In this document: positions 27,539 to 37,048 of the stretch, piece after piece
Position numbering within the stretch: the first letter of the stretch is position 1
Layout of the letters: every line of letters begins with the position of its first letter
Source of the DNA: Pustulibacterium marinum
GTDB taxonomy: Bacteria; Bacteroidota; Bacteroidia; Flavobacteriales; Flavobacteriaceae
Assembly (NCBI RefSeq): GCF_900116665.1
Contig: NZ_FPBK01000003.1
Location: 213,306-277,305 of the forward strand
DNA: 64,000 bases
Direction of reading: 5' to 3'
Translations under genes and position numbers: made by a program
The notes under the pieces: generated by a model
Databases searched by the model: none
What the model was told of the DNA's origin: nothing
The model's input: only the letters and a program-made list of their open reading frames with translations

Positions 27539-29068
27539 TTATTCCCACTCAATTGTGGCTGGCGGTTTAGAACTAATGTCGTACACTACTCTATTAACGC
27601 CTTTTACTTTATTTATTATCTCGTTAGAGGTTTTTTGTAGAAATTCATACGGAAGATTTACCCAATCGGCTGTCATTCCATCTGTACTTTCTACAGCTCT
27701 CAACGCAACACATTTTTCATAGGTACGTTCATCACCCATTACTCCAACACTGTTCACAGGTAATAATATAGCTCCTGCTTGCCAAACTTTATCATACAAT
27801 CCCCATTCTTTCAAATTATGAATAAAGATATGATCTACTTCTTGAAGAATAGCTACCTTTTCACGAGTAATATCTCCTAAAATACGAATAGCCAATCCTG
27901 GACCAGGGAAAGGGTGACGACCTAGTAACTCAGGATTCATTCCTAAACTAGCGCCCACTCTACGTACTTCGTCTTTAAACAACATACGTAATGGCTCTAC
28001 CACTTTCAATTTCATAAAATCTGGCAAACCACCTACGTTATGGTGACTCTTAATAGTTGCTGAAGGACCATTTACTGATATTGATTCAATAACATCAGGA
28101 TAAATGGTTCCTTGACCTAACCATTTTGCATCTTCAATTTTGTGTGCTTCATCATCAAAAACTTCAATGAATACACGACCAATTGCTTTACGCTTAGCTT
28201 CCGGATCTTCTAATCCTTCTAAAGCATCCATAAAACGGTCTGTAGCATCTACGCCTTTTACGTTTAGCCCCATTCCTTCGTATTGCTGTAAAACAGATTC
28301 AAACTCATATTTACGCAACAATCCGTTGTTTACAAAAATACAGTGAAGATTATCACCAATAGCTTTGTTTAACAATACCGCTGCTACAGAAGAATCCACT
28401 CCTCCAGAGAGTCCTAAAACAACTTTTTCTGTTCCAACTTGTTTTTTCAAGTCTTCAACAGTCATTTCTACAAAGTTGAACGGTGTCCAGTCTTGTTTTA
28501 CACCAGCAATTTTCACTAGGAAATTTTCTAGTAAAAGTTTACCGTCTGTTGAGTGATACACTTCTGGGTGAAACTGAATTGCATACGTTTCTTCTCCTTC
28601 AATTTTGTAAGCAGCATTTTCAACATCGTGTGTACTTGCAAGTTTCACACCATTTGTTGGCAATTGCTTAATAGTGTCACTATGACTCATCCAAACTTGG
28701 CTACCTTCTTCTATTCCTTCAAAGAAAACTTCGTTCTCTTTAATAAAAGAAAGGTTGGCTCTACCATATTCTCGGGTATTGGACGGTTCTACGCTTCCAC
28801 CTTTAAAATGCGCTAAATATTGCGCACCATAGCAAACCGCTAATAAAGGAACTTTTCCTTTGATTTCAGAAAGATCAGGATGCGGTGCATCTTCTGAACG
28901 AACTGAAAACGGTGAGCCAGATAGAATAACCGCTTTAAAATCCGAAACTGTTTCCGGTAAATTGTTGTAAGGATGAATTTCGCAGTAGATATTTAACTCT
29001 CTAACGCGACGAGCTATTAATTGGGTATACTGCGAGCCGAAATCTAAAATTAAAACATTGTGTTGCAT
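27539..29068 (-). CDS. guaA: GMP synthase (glutamine-hydrolysing)
   Basis: 509 residues from the ATG at 29068, giving [20 protein letters not shown]. An ORF start five codons upstream is not needed. The amidotransferase domain has the nucleophile in [12 protein letters not shown] and the His-Glu pair in [10 protein letters not shown]. The synthase P-loop is [15 protein letters not shown], and the dimerisation domain ends KPPATIEWE. It converts XMP to GMP using glutamine and ATP. A full-match -7 box lies only 3 bp upstream of the ATG (29072-29079), so the message may be leaderless. Confidence 0.97.
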   Translation of the reverse strand: MQHNVLILDFGSQYTQLIARRVRELNIYCEIHPYNNLPETVSDFKAVILSGSPFSVRSEDAPHPDLSEIKGKVPLLAVCYGAQYLAHFKGGSVEPSNTREYGRANLSFIKENEVFFEGIEEGSQVWMSHSDTIKQLPTNGVKLASTHDVENAAYKIEGEETYAIQFHPEVYHSTDGKLLLENFLVKIAGVKQDWTPFNFVEMTVEDLKKQVGTEKVVLGLSGGVDSSVAAVLLNKAIGDNLHCIFVNNGLLRKYEFESVLQQYEGMGLNVKGVDATDRFMDALEGLEDPEAKRKAIGRVFIEVFDDEAHKIEDAKWLGQGTIYPDVIESISVNGPSATIKSHHNVGGLPDFMKLKVVEPLRMLFKDEVRRVGASLGMNPELLGRHPFPGPGLAIRILGDITREKVAILQEVDHIFIHNLKEWGLYDKVWQAGAILLPVNSVGVMGDERTYEKCVALRAVESTDGMTADWVNLPYEFLQKTSNEIINKVKGVNRVVYDISSKPPATIEWE

Positions 29069-29071
29069 GCG

Positions 29072-29079
29072 CAAAAATA
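29072..29079 (-). promoter_or_regulatory. -7 promoter element abutting the guaA start
   Basis: On the minus strand TATTTTTG, a full match to TAnnTTTG, 3 bases before the ATG. No TTG is at the expected distance, so the call is moderate. Confidence 0.4.
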
Positions 29080-29240
29080 GCATTAAATGAAGAATCTAAA
29101 AATGAAGTATTCGATTTTTTAACAAAAGTTATCAAGAAGACAATTATTTACAATATGATAATTAGAATGATTTATTTTATATTTTTATCAAAAATCAATT
29201 TTAAAATTTATCAAACAAACAAATTAAACGCTTTTAACTC

Positions 29241-31283
29241 ATGAAAAACACAATACTCGTTGCGCTTTTGTTCTTCTCAAGTATAATGATAGGTCAAAAT
29301 ATGAAAGACGGTTGGACGATTTCTACCCAGAAAACTGTTGATAACTACACTGGAATTGTTGCTGCCAACGGCCGAATTGGTATTTTACCTTCGCAAAAAC
29401 TTTTTGAAATTGAATCTGTGATTTTGAATAATGTATTTGAAAAGGAATCAGAACTTGGCGTAAGTAAGATTTTGAAAGGGATGAATTTCGGAAACTTAAA
29501 AATTGAAATCAATGGAGAAAAAGTTTCTAATGATAATGTTTCCGACTGGAAACAGACGCTTAACATGAAAACTGCCGCGTTTACCACGTCTTGCACTTTT
29601 AAAAATATAGCTACCATAGAATATACCATTTATGCATTGCGAAATGTTCAATACGCCGGATATATTGATGTTACTATTACTCCAAAAAAGAACTGTGACA
29701 TTAAAGTTACAGGTCAAATTTTAACTGATAATAGCTATAAAAAACCACTGAGCACTTACCGAGTTCTGCGAGACAATGAAACTACAATGCCCATTTTACA
29801 AACTGTTGCGAAAAGTCAGTTTGAAAAACATACTGTAGCTACTACTGCTACTTTTGTTTGGCCAAATATCAATTCGGGTAGAGCTGAACAACGTCCGGAA
29901 CTGACACATGAAAAAATTTCAGACTTTCAAAACACGCTATCCTTCTCCAAAACATTGAAAAAGAACGAATCCTACAATTTTGTTTGGACTGCTGCAGAAT
30001 GTACAACGCAAGATTTTGATGATCCTCAAACAGAATCAGAGCGTTTTGTAATATTCAATCTGTTAACTCCGAAAAAAGATTTACTTGCACAACACAAAAA
30101 ATTATGGGAGACACTTTGGGAGGGCGACATTATTATTGAAGGAGATTTGCAATCTCAATTAGATGTTCGTTTGGCGCTATATCATTTGTATGCATTTTCT
30201 AGAGGAGATTCAAACTTAAGTATTTCTCCAATGGGCCTTTCGTCTCAAGGTTACAATGGACATATTTTTTGGGATACCGAACTTTGGATGTATCCACCTT
30301 TATTATTACTTAACCAAGATATCGCAAAATCATTGGTGAATTATAGATCAGACAGAATTGAAAAAGCGAAAGAAAAAGCAATTAACTTTGGTTATAAAGG
30401 AGCCATGTTTCCTTGGGAAAGTGATGATACAGGAGAAGAAGCTACACCGGCTTGGGCATTAACCGGAACTTTTGAACATCATATCACAGCAGATATTGCT
30501 ATTGCATTTTGGAATTATTACCGCGTAACGAAAGACAAAAAATGGCTTGAAGAGCGTGGCTATCCTATGTTGAAAGAAATTGCAGCGTATTGGGTAAGTC
30601 GTGCTACAAAAAATTCAGACGGAAGTTATTCTATTAAAAATGTGGTTGGCGCAAATGAGTTTGCACCAAATGTTGATGATAATGCTTTTACCAATGGAGC
30701 TGCCATAACTGCTTTGGAATTTGCAACTAAAGCCGCCAAAGAATTAGAAAAAGAACCTGTACAAATTTGGGATGAAGTAGCAAAAAACATCAAACTACAT
30801 TACTTTCCTGATGGTATTACCATGGAACATGCTCAATACAAGGGTGAAATAATTAAACAGGCCGATGTAAATCTATTGTCATATCCACTTCATATTGTAA
30901 CAGATAAAGAACACATTGTGAAAGATCTAAAATATTATGAGCCAAAATTGGCTGAAGAAGGACCAGCAATGGCACAATCGGTTTTCGCAATTTTATATGC
31001 CAGACTTGGCGATAGTAAAGAAGCATTCCGACTTTTTAAAAGAAGTTATGAACCCAACAAGCGACAACCATTTGGAGCTTTAGCTGAAGCAGCTACGAGT
31101 AACAACCCTTATTTTGCTACCGGAGCTGGCGGCATGTTGCAGATTGTTTTATTTGGTTTTGGAGGACTTGATATTACGGACGAAGGAATAATTCAAAAGA
31201 ATCCTATCCTCCCTAAAGAATGGAAGTCTTTAATAATCAAAGGAATTGGACCTGATAAGAAAACTTACACAATTACTCATTAG
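29241..31283 (+). CDS. Secreted GH65-family glycoside hydrolase
   Basis: 680 residues with a signal peptide (LVALLFFSSIMIGQ). The N-terminal 280 residues form the beta-sandwich found in GH65. The (alpha/alpha)6 barrel includes GHIFWDTELWMYPPLLLL and FPWESDDTGEEATPAW. The conserved GH65 acid motif appears as VVGANEFAPNVDDNAFTN, with the general-acid Glu near residue 473. Family members hydrolyse or phosphorolyse alpha-glucosides such as trehalose, maltose or kojibiose, or remove glucose from glucosyl-galactosyl-hydroxylysine. Secretion points to a hydrolase rather than a phosphorylase. It stands alone; no SusC/SusD pair or sugar transporter is adjacent. Confidence 0.8.
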   Translation: MKNTILVALLFFSSIMIGQNMKDGWTISTQKTVDNYTGIVAANGRIGILPSQKLFEIESVILNNVFEKESELGVSKILKGMNFGNLKIEINGEKVSNDNVSDWKQTLNMKTAAFTTSCTFKNIATIEYTIYALRNVQYAGYIDVTITPKKNCDIKVTGQILTDNSYKKPLSTYRVLRDNETTMPILQTVAKSQFEKHTVATTATFVWPNINSGRAEQRPELTHEKISDFQNTLSFSKTLKKNESYNFVWTAAECTTQDFDDPQTESERFVIFNLLTPKKDLLAQHKKLWETLWEGDIIIEGDLQSQLDVRLALYHLYAFSRGDSNLSISPMGLSSQGYNGHIFWDTELWMYPPLLLLNQDIAKSLVNYRSDRIEKAKEKAINFGYKGAMFPWESDDTGEEATPAWALTGTFEHHITADIAIAFWNYYRVTKDKKWLEERGYPMLKEIAAYWVSRATKNSDGSYSIKNVVGANEFAPNVDDNAFTNGAAITALEFATKAAKELEKEPVQIWDEVAKNIKLHYFPDGITMEHAQYKGEIIKQADVNLLSYPLHIVTDKEHIVKDLKYYEPKLAEEGPAMAQSVFAILYARLGDSKEAFRLFKRSYEPNKRQPFGALAEAATSNNPYFATGAGGMLQIVLFGFGGLDITDEGIIQKNPILPKEWKSLIIKGIGPDKKTYTITH

Positions 31284-31313
31284 AAAAAGTTTAAAAAAAT
31301 GTAATAAAAACAC

Positions 31314-31345
31314 TTGGCAAATTACATAGAATCGTTTTATATTTG
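31314..31345 (+). promoter_or_regulatory. Promoter for tRNA-Gly
   Basis: TTG (31314-31316), 21 bp, TATATTTG (31338-31345). Both elements match the flavobacterial consensus, and the tRNA begins 11 bp after the box. Confidence 0.75.
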
Positions 31346-31355
31346 CACTGCTTTT

Positions 31356-31428
31356 GCGGGAGTAGCTCAGTTGGTAGAGCGTCAGCCTTCCAAGCTGAAT
31401 GTCGCGAGTTCGAACCTCGTCTCCCGCT
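31356..31428 (+). tRNA. tRNA-Gly (anticodon TCC)
   Basis: A full cloverleaf: acceptor stem GCGGGAG with CTCCCGC, D-arm GCTC-AGTTGGTA-GAGC, anticodon stem TCAGC/GCTGA around the loop CTTCCAA (anticodon TCC at 31389-31391), and T-arm GCGAG-TTCGAAC-CTCGT. The discriminator base is T, as in bacterial tRNA-Gly. CCA is not encoded. It reads GGA and probably the other GGN codons. Confidence 0.97.
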
Positions 31429-31462
31429 CTTTTCTTTCTGAAATTTTTCCCCTTTATTTTTT

Positions 31463-32377
31463 TTAGAATATAGAATACCCGGTTTTGGTGGTTAACCTCT
31501 CCAAAACCTCCATACCCATATATGAGTTTCCTTTTTCATTTAATCTTGGACTCCAAACAGCTACACTGTATTGACCAGGATGAACGGCAACAATACCACC
31601 TCCAACACCACTTTTTCCAGGTAGCCCCACTCTAAAAGCAAATTCTCCTGACTCATCATAAAACCCACAAGTTTGCATTATTGCATTTACACGTTTCGCC
31701 TGTCTAGATTCTATAAAAACTTCTTCGGTTTCTACTAACCTCCCTTTATTCGCAAAAATTAAAAATGCTTTTGACAGATCTTTGCAAGACATTTCCAAAC
31801 TACATTGATAAAAGTAGAAATCTAAAATATCATTTACTTCATTTTGAATGTTACCAAAAGATTTCATCAAATTAGCCAAAGCAGCATTTCTATATCCATG
31901 AGATTTTTCAGAAAGCGCAACCTTTTCATTATAATCTATAGAAGGATTTCCTGAAATTTTTCTAACGAAATTGAGTAATGCTTCTTTTGGATTTTGATAA
32001 TGAGACATTAAAATATCTGCTACAACAATAGCTCCTGAGTTTATAAATGGATTTCTAGGAATTCCATTCTCATACTCCAGTAATGTTAATGAATTAAAAG
32101 GATCTCCAGAAGGTTCTACATCGACTCTTTTCCAAATGTCCTTATCAAGGACTTTGTAAGCTAAAATCAATGAGAATACTTTGGAAATACTTTGAATAGA
32201 AAATTTTTCTTCAGCATCACCAAAACTATATCCTTTATTATCCACACTATGTAAATGCATACCTAGTTTTCCCGGATCTACATTGGTAAGTTCAGGGATG
32301 TAATTTGCTACTAACCCTTCATTTTCCAGTAAAGAAACTTCTTCTTTTATTTCGTTTAAAATGAGTTGATAATCCAT
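31463..32377 (-). CDS. glsA: Glutaminase
   Basis: 304 residues, standard for bacterial glutaminase A. The serine-lysine pair of this beta-lactamase-like fold is in FSIQSISKVFSLILA; further blocks are PRNPFINSGAIVV, NPSIDYNEKVALSEKSHGYR, and the terminal GLPGKSGVGGGIVAVHPG. It hydrolyses glutamine to glutamate and ammonia in the cytoplasm. Its ATG overlaps the stop of the upstream peptidase gene by one base (TAATG), so the two are translationally coupled. Confidence 0.95.
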   Translation of the reverse strand: MDYQLILNEIKEEVSLLENEGLVANYIPELTNVDPGKLGMHLHSVDNKGYSFGDAEEKFSIQSISKVFSLILAYKVLDKDIWKRVDVEPSGDPFNSLTLLEYENGIPRNPFINSGAIVVADILMSHYQNPKEALLNFVRKISGNPSIDYNEKVALSEKSHGYRNAALANLMKSFGNIQNEVNDILDFYFYQCSLEMSCKDLSKAFLIFANKGRLVETEEVFIESRQAKRVNAIMQTCGFYDESGEFAFRVGLPGKSGVGGGIVAVHPGQYSVAVWSPRLNEKGNSYMGMEVLERLTTKTGYSIF

Positions 32378-33081
32378 TAATTAAAATTGATTTCAGAATT
32401 GGTTTCTAATTCATACGGCTCTTTTCCTTGTTCAAAAATACGTGCAGAAAGTGTTCCTTTTAGATAAATCACATCGTCCTTTACGTGTAACCAACTTCCT
32501 TCTCGAATTCCCACAACAGGCTGAGTATTGATAGTATGAAATTCTTTAATGCGAGTTTCTCTAGTTTCTCCCATGTGCTTACTACCTTCAATAGGGTCTT
32601 GATAATGAGGATTGATGTTAAAAGGAACCAGACCAAATGTTTTAAAACTTGGCGGATAAACGATTGGCATATCATTGGTAGTTTGCATAGTAAGACCTGT
32701 AATATTACTTCCAGCACTTGATCCCATGTACAAAGTTCCATTTATAACCGCTTTACGAATAGGTTCCAAAACTTGTTGCTTGTAAAGCTGCGTAACCAGT
32801 AAAAATGTATTTCCACCACCTACAAAAATAGCTTCTGCATCTTCAACAGCTTTCACAGGATTTTCAAATGTATGAAGTCCCACAACTTTTTTTCCTATCG
32901 TTGCTAAACCTTTTGCAGCAATAGCAGTGTAGTCATCATGCGAAATTCCTCCCGGACGTGCATATGGCACAAATAAAATAGTAGAAATACCCTTAAAAAA
33001 TTCTTCTAATTCTGGCAATATATACGACAAGTATGTTCCTCCATGAACGGTTGAAGTACTTGCAATGATCATATTTTTCAT
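32377..33081 (-). CDS. pepE: Peptidase E-like serine dipeptidase (S51 family)
   Basis: 234 residues from the ATG at 33081; the frame opens three codons earlier at a TTG, which is less likely. The nucleophile elbow is LYMGSSAGSNI (Ser in G-S-S-A-G-S), preceded by AIFVGGGNTFLLV, and the His region is NINPHYQDP. These are features of PepE alpha-aspartyl dipeptidase, a class I amidotransferase-like fold related to cyanophycinase. It cleaves Asp-Xaa dipeptides. Coupled to glsA, it suggests joint recycling of acidic peptide and glutamine nitrogen; that link is inferred. Confidence 0.85.
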   Translation of the reverse strand: MKNMIIASTSTVHGGTYLSYILPELEEFFKGISTILFVPYARPGGISHDDYTAIAAKGLATIGKKVVGLHTFENPVKAVEDAEAIFVGGGNTFLLVTQLYKQQVLEPIRKAVINGTLYMGSSAGSNITGLTMQTTNDMPIVYPPSFKTFGLVPFNINPHYQDPIEGSKHMGETRETRIKEFHTINTQPVVGIREGSWLHVKDDVIYLKGTLSARIFEQGKEPYELETNSEINFN

Positions 33082-33200
33082 AGCTCTCAAAAATTTGGAG
33101 TAAATTTAAGGAAGAAGAAATACAATTAACAAAAGTTTATCGGACGGATTCTTTCAATTTTGAAAAAGTTGTAATTTCTTTACTATAATATTGTAGCATT

Positions 33201-33977
33201 ATGAATAGAAACTTTACATATTACACTTTTTACATTCTTATATTCTTCACAACGTTGGTTTTTAGTCAAACAGAAGAAAGGGTACCATTAAGAGGACAAG
33301 TAATTTATAAAAACATCAATATTTCGGACGAAAGCGTTATCAACGTAACGAATGAAACTGTAGTAATGACAGATAGCGGCGGACAATTTGTTATTGATGT
33401 GAAACCGGGCGATATACTAGCCTTTACATCCCTAAACTACGAATTAGCTTCTGTAGAAGTCACACAGGACATCATAGATAATGGCAGGTTGATTGTTGAA
33501 GTAGACGAGAAAATTAATGAGTTGGACGAAGTGGTAATTACTCCAGAGAATACCGAAAAGTTTTTGAATGCCAAGAGTGAACAACTTAGTTCGTACGGTG
33601 AATATAGTTACGAGAGAGACGACGCTACAGAGATTAAACTAGAAGACAACGAAGCCTTGCCTATACAAGTAAGAGGATTGCAAAATGGACTTAACTTTAC
33701 CAATATTGCTCGTGTACTCTTCAAAGGAAATAAAGAAACTAGTGAAACTTCTGCTGCACCAAAATTAAATTTGAGCGAAATAGTACTACAACTTTATGAC
33801 AAAGAATTTTTTGTAGTGGATTTAAAAATACCTAAAGATAAAATAAAAGATTTCACCTACTATTTAGATGATCAATCTTTCTCTAGAGATTTATTGCAAA
33901 AAGATAACGAGTTTCAATTTGTAGATTATCTAATCAATCAAAGCAAAGAATACAGAAAAACACTTTCTGAGGAATAG
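33201..33977 (+). CDS. Secreted protein with CarboxypepD_reg-like domain
   Basis: 258 residues with a signal peptide (FYILIFFTTLVFSQ). Residues 24-110 form a carboxypeptidase-regulatory-like beta-sandwich: PLRGQVIYKNINISDESV, TDSGGQFVIDVKPGDILAFT and the closing KINELDEVVITPE, which is the usual lead-in to a TonB plug. No plug or barrel follows; the C-terminal 150 residues are unrecognised and predicted soluble. It is probably periplasmic. It precedes a DUF6702 gene by 82 bp and the M1 peptidase on the same strand. Confidence 0.72.
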   Translation: MNRNFTYYTFYILIFFTTLVFSQTEERVPLRGQVIYKNINISDESVINVTNETVVMTDSGGQFVIDVKPGDILAFTSLNYELASVEVTQDIIDNGRLIVEVDEKINELDEVVITPENTEKFLNAKSEQLSSYGEYSYERDDATEIKLEDNEALPIQVRGLQNGLNFTNIARVLFKGNKETSETSAAPKLNLSEIVLQLYDKEFFVVDLKIPKDKIKDFTYYLDDQSFSRDLLQKDNEFQFVDYLINQSKEYRKTLSEE

Positions 33978-34059
33978 CTATGTGTTTTGTTTCATTTCGC
34001 TAAACACAATTTACAGCAAAACCATTTCGTTTTATTAAAAAAATGAGACATTTGTGTTT

Positions 34060-34566
34060 ATGAAATTTATCAAAACATTCATTCTACTCATCTCATTTGT
34101 GTCTTTAAGTGCATTTACAATGCATAAATTCTATGTGAGCACAACCCAAGTAAATTATTCTGAAAAAGACAAATCACTTCAAATCACGTCCAGATTATTT
34201 ATAGATGATTTTCAGCAAACTTTGAATGACCGATATGCTATTGATTCCAAATTAGCTACAGAAAAGGAATTAAAAAATATTGATCTATACATAGAAAAAT
34301 ATTTCATTCAAAAATTGAAGATTTCCATTAATGGAAACAAAACACAATTCAATTATATAGGGCACGAATACGAAGACGATGTAATAAAAGTATATACCGA
34401 AATTCCTGAAATTGATAAATCTAATCTCCAATCTATTCAAATTGAAAACATCCTTCTAATGGATGAATTTTCAGATCAACAGAATATTATACACTTCAAA
34501 ATAGGAGATTTCCGTAGAAGTTTCAATCTAATAAACGGAAATGATAAAGCTATGTTAAAAATTTAA
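34060..34566 (+). CDS. DUF6702 family secreted protein
   Basis: 168 residues from the ATG at 34060; a GTG two codons upstream is less likely. A signal peptide (FIKTFILLISFVSLSAFT) leads into MHKFYVSTTQVNYSEKDKSL, then ITSRLFIDDFQQTLNDRY, the DUF6702 signature. The protein is predicted beta-rich and periplasmic; function unknown. It lies 73 bp before an M1 metallopeptidase gene, and this pairing is frequent in flavobacteria, which hints at a shared task. Confidence 0.8.
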   Translation: MKFIKTFILLISFVSLSAFTMHKFYVSTTQVNYSEKDKSLQITSRLFIDDFQQTLNDRYAIDSKLATEKELKNIDLYIEKYFIQKLKISINGNKTQFNYIGHEYEDDVIKVYTEIPEIDKSNLQSIQIENILLMDEFSDQQNIIHFKIGDFRRSFNLINGNDKAMLKI

Positions 34567-34639
34567 CATAAAGCTAACATTTTCAATTTTTTAGTTATTT
34601 TTCGATTCTAATTAAACTCCAATATAAAACCCAACTTTC

Positions 34640-36937
34640 ATGAACAAGTTTGCTTTCAGGTTCTTTGCGGTTTTTTTTGCTTTTTCACTCATAGCTACTG
34701 CCCAGGAAAAAGAGGAAAAAACAGAAAAAGAAAAAGGACACAGTAACACCAATCGTTTCAAACAACTTTATGAGGAATTCTCCACTCCAAACATGTTTAG
34801 AACTGCCTCTGGAGCTCCTGGACCAAATTATTATCAGCAGCAAGCCGATTACAATATGGATATTGAGCTTGACGATAAAAACCAGAAACTATATGGTGAA
34901 GAAACCATTACATATACCAATAACTCTCCAGATGTTTTAGAGTTTCTATGGATGCAGCTTGACCAAAATGTACGTAGCAAAGATTCTAAAAGTCCACTTA
35001 TAGAAAGTGAAGCTTTAAGACCGGCTACACAACCACAATCTTTTGCTCAAAATTACATGGAAGAACCATTTGACGGCGGATTCAATATAGAATCAGTAAC
35101 CGATGAAGATGGTAAACCTCTAAAATACACTATCAACCAAACTATGATGCGTATAGATATTCCAACTCCTTTAAAACCGGGAGGTAAAGTATCTTTCAAT
35201 GTTAAATGGTGGTACAATGTTAATAACCACGTAGTAAATAGAGCTCGTTCTGGTTATGAACATTTTGACAAAGATGGAAACAACCTGTATATCATTGCTC
35301 AATTCTACCCAAGAATGTGTGTGTATAGTGATGTAGAAGGTTGGCAAAATATCCAATTCTGGGGAAGAGGAGAATTTGCGCTTCCTTTTGGAAATTTCAA
35401 CGTAAATATTACTGCTCCTGCAGACCATATTTTGGACGGAACAGGAGTTTTGGAAAACAGAAAGAAAGTATTCAGTAATAAAGAATATAAGAGATGGGAA
35501 GAAGCTCAAGAAAGTTATGATAAACCAGTAGTTATTGTAACACAAGAAGAAGCTGAAGCCAAAGAGAAAGAATTCTCTAAGAAGAAAAAAACATGGAATT
35601 TCGTAGCAACAAACGTTCGTGATTTTGCATTTGCTTCCTCTAGAAAATTCATCTATGATGCCATGGCTGTTGATATCAACGGCAAAAAAGTAATGGCTAT
35701 TTCTTTGTATCCAAAAGAAGGAAATCCACTTTGGGGAGATTACTCTACAAAAGCAGTTTCGGCAACTTTAAGAAGCTATTCTAAATACACATTTGATTAC
35801 CCTTACCATAAAGCAATTTCAGTTCATTCTAAAAATCAAGGAATGGAATATCCTATGATTTGTTGGAACTATGGTAGACCAAATGAAGACGGAAGCTATT
35901 CTGATCGTGTAAAATATGGTATGATAAGCGTTATCATCCATGAAGTTGGTCACAATTTCTTCCCAATGATTGTAAATTCTGATGAGCGTCAATGGACGTG
36001 GATGGATGAAGGTTTGAATACTTTTATGCAATACTTAGCTGAACAAAATTTCCAAAAAGAATATTTACCAGATTTAGATGCATATCCATCAAGAAGAGGA
36101 CCAGCTAGTAAAATAGTACCTTACATGAATGGTGATCAAAGTCACATTTCTCCAATCATGTCAAACTCAGAAAACATCTATCAATTTGGTTCTAATGCGT
36201 ATGCAAAACCAGCAACAGCTTTAAACATTTTGAGAGAAACTGTTATGGGTCCGGAATTATTTGATCATGCATTTATGACCTATGCACAGCGTTGGAAATT
36301 TAAGCATCCAACTCCAGAAGATTTTTTCCGTACTATGGAAGATGCTTCTGCAGTTGATCTTGATTGGTTCTGGAGAGGTTGGTTCTACACTACAGAATAC
36401 GTAGACATGGGCGTTACAGACGTTAAAAGATATTATGTAAGTAGCGAACCTAACCAAGAAGTGAAAGAATTAGCTGCACAACGTGGTATGAGTCTTTCAG
36501 ATTTACCTCCATTAGTTTACATGATTCCAGAAGATAGTGAAGATTATAAAGATGCCTTGAAAAATGGTTCTATATTAGATAATTCAACATCTTTAAATGA
36601 GTTTATAATGGATAACTTTTCTGCGTCAGAAAGAAGTAAATTAAAAACTCCAAAATACTTTTATCAAGTAACCTTTGAAAAACCAGGAGAAATTCCAATG
36701 CCACTTATCGTTGAATATACGTATGCTGATGGAAGCAGTGAAATTGTAAAATATCCTGCTCAAGTTTGGAGAAAGAATGATCTTGAAGTGAAAAAAGTTA
36801 TTGCTTCAGATAAAGAATTGATAAGTGTTACTGTAGATCCAAAAGAAGAAACAGCCGATGTTGATGTAACCAACAACATGTGGCCAAAACAAGAAGTTGA
36901 GTCTGATTTTGACAAGTTCAAAGACAGCAAAAAATAA
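34640..36937 (+). CDS. Secreted M1-family metallopeptidase
   Basis: 765 residues with a signal peptide (FFAVFFAFSLIATAQ). The zinc site is VIIHEVGHNFF, an HExxH, followed 18 residues later by the third ligand Glu in WTWMDEGLN, as in M1 aminopeptidases. The substrate-end motif is NQGMEYPMICW in place of the classical GxMEN, so exopeptidase specificity may be altered. The N-terminal beta domain spans about 50-330. It is probably periplasmic or outer-membrane associated. No T9SS C-terminal domain is visible. It follows the DUF6702 gene and is closed by a strong terminator. Confidence 0.92.
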   Translation: MNKFAFRFFAVFFAFSLIATAQEKEEKTEKEKGHSNTNRFKQLYEEFSTPNMFRTASGAPGPNYYQQQADYNMDIELDDKNQKLYGEETITYTNNSPDVLEFLWMQLDQNVRSKDSKSPLIESEALRPATQPQSFAQNYMEEPFDGGFNIESVTDEDGKPLKYTINQTMMRIDIPTPLKPGGKVSFNVKWWYNVNNHVVNRARSGYEHFDKDGNNLYIIAQFYPRMCVYSDVEGWQNIQFWGRGEFALPFGNFNVNITAPADHILDGTGVLENRKKVFSNKEYKRWEEAQESYDKPVVIVTQEEAEAKEKEFSKKKKTWNFVATNVRDFAFASSRKFIYDAMAVDINGKKVMAISLYPKEGNPLWGDYSTKAVSATLRSYSKYTFDYPYHKAISVHSKNQGMEYPMICWNYGRPNEDGSYSDRVKYGMISVIIHEVGHNFFPMIVNSDERQWTWMDEGLNTFMQYLAEQNFQKEYLPDLDAYPSRRGPASKIVPYMNGDQSHISPIMSNSENIYQFGSNAYAKPATALNILRETVMGPELFDHAFMTYAQRWKFKHPTPEDFFRTMEDASAVDLDWFWRGWFYTTEYVDMGVTDVKRYYVSSEPNQEVKELAAQRGMSLSDLPPLVYMIPEDSEDYKDALKNGSILDNSTSLNEFIMDNFSASERSKLKTPKYFYQVTFEKPGEIPMPLIVEYTYADGSSEIVKYPAQVWRKNDLEVKKVIASDKELISVTVDPKEETADVDVTNNMWPKQEVESDFDKFKDSKK

Positions 36938-36956
36938 TAGTTTTCTATATTAATTT

Positions 36957-36987
36957 TCAAAAGCCGACCTAAATAGTCGGCTTTTTT
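36957..36987 (+). terminator. Rho-independent terminator of the M1 peptidase gene
   Basis: AAGCCGAC / GTCGGCTT stem with a CTAAATA loop and a T run. Confidence 0.88.
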
Positions 36988-37032
36988 GTTTTTATTAAAA
37001 TAACTGCTAGCCCTATTTCATAAAATTCTTGT

Positions 37033-37040
37033 TACTTTTG
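37033..37040 (+). promoter_or_regulatory. -7 promoter element for the HAD-map-methyltransferase operon
   Basis: TACTTTTG matches TAnnTTTG, 9 bp before the ATG at 37049. No clear TTG upstream. Confidence 0.45.
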
Positions 37041-37048
37041 CATTGATT

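Noticed and set aside
31356-31428. tRNA-Gly as an insertion site for a mobile element.
   Set aside because: No partial tRNA copy or integrase gene was seen on either side.
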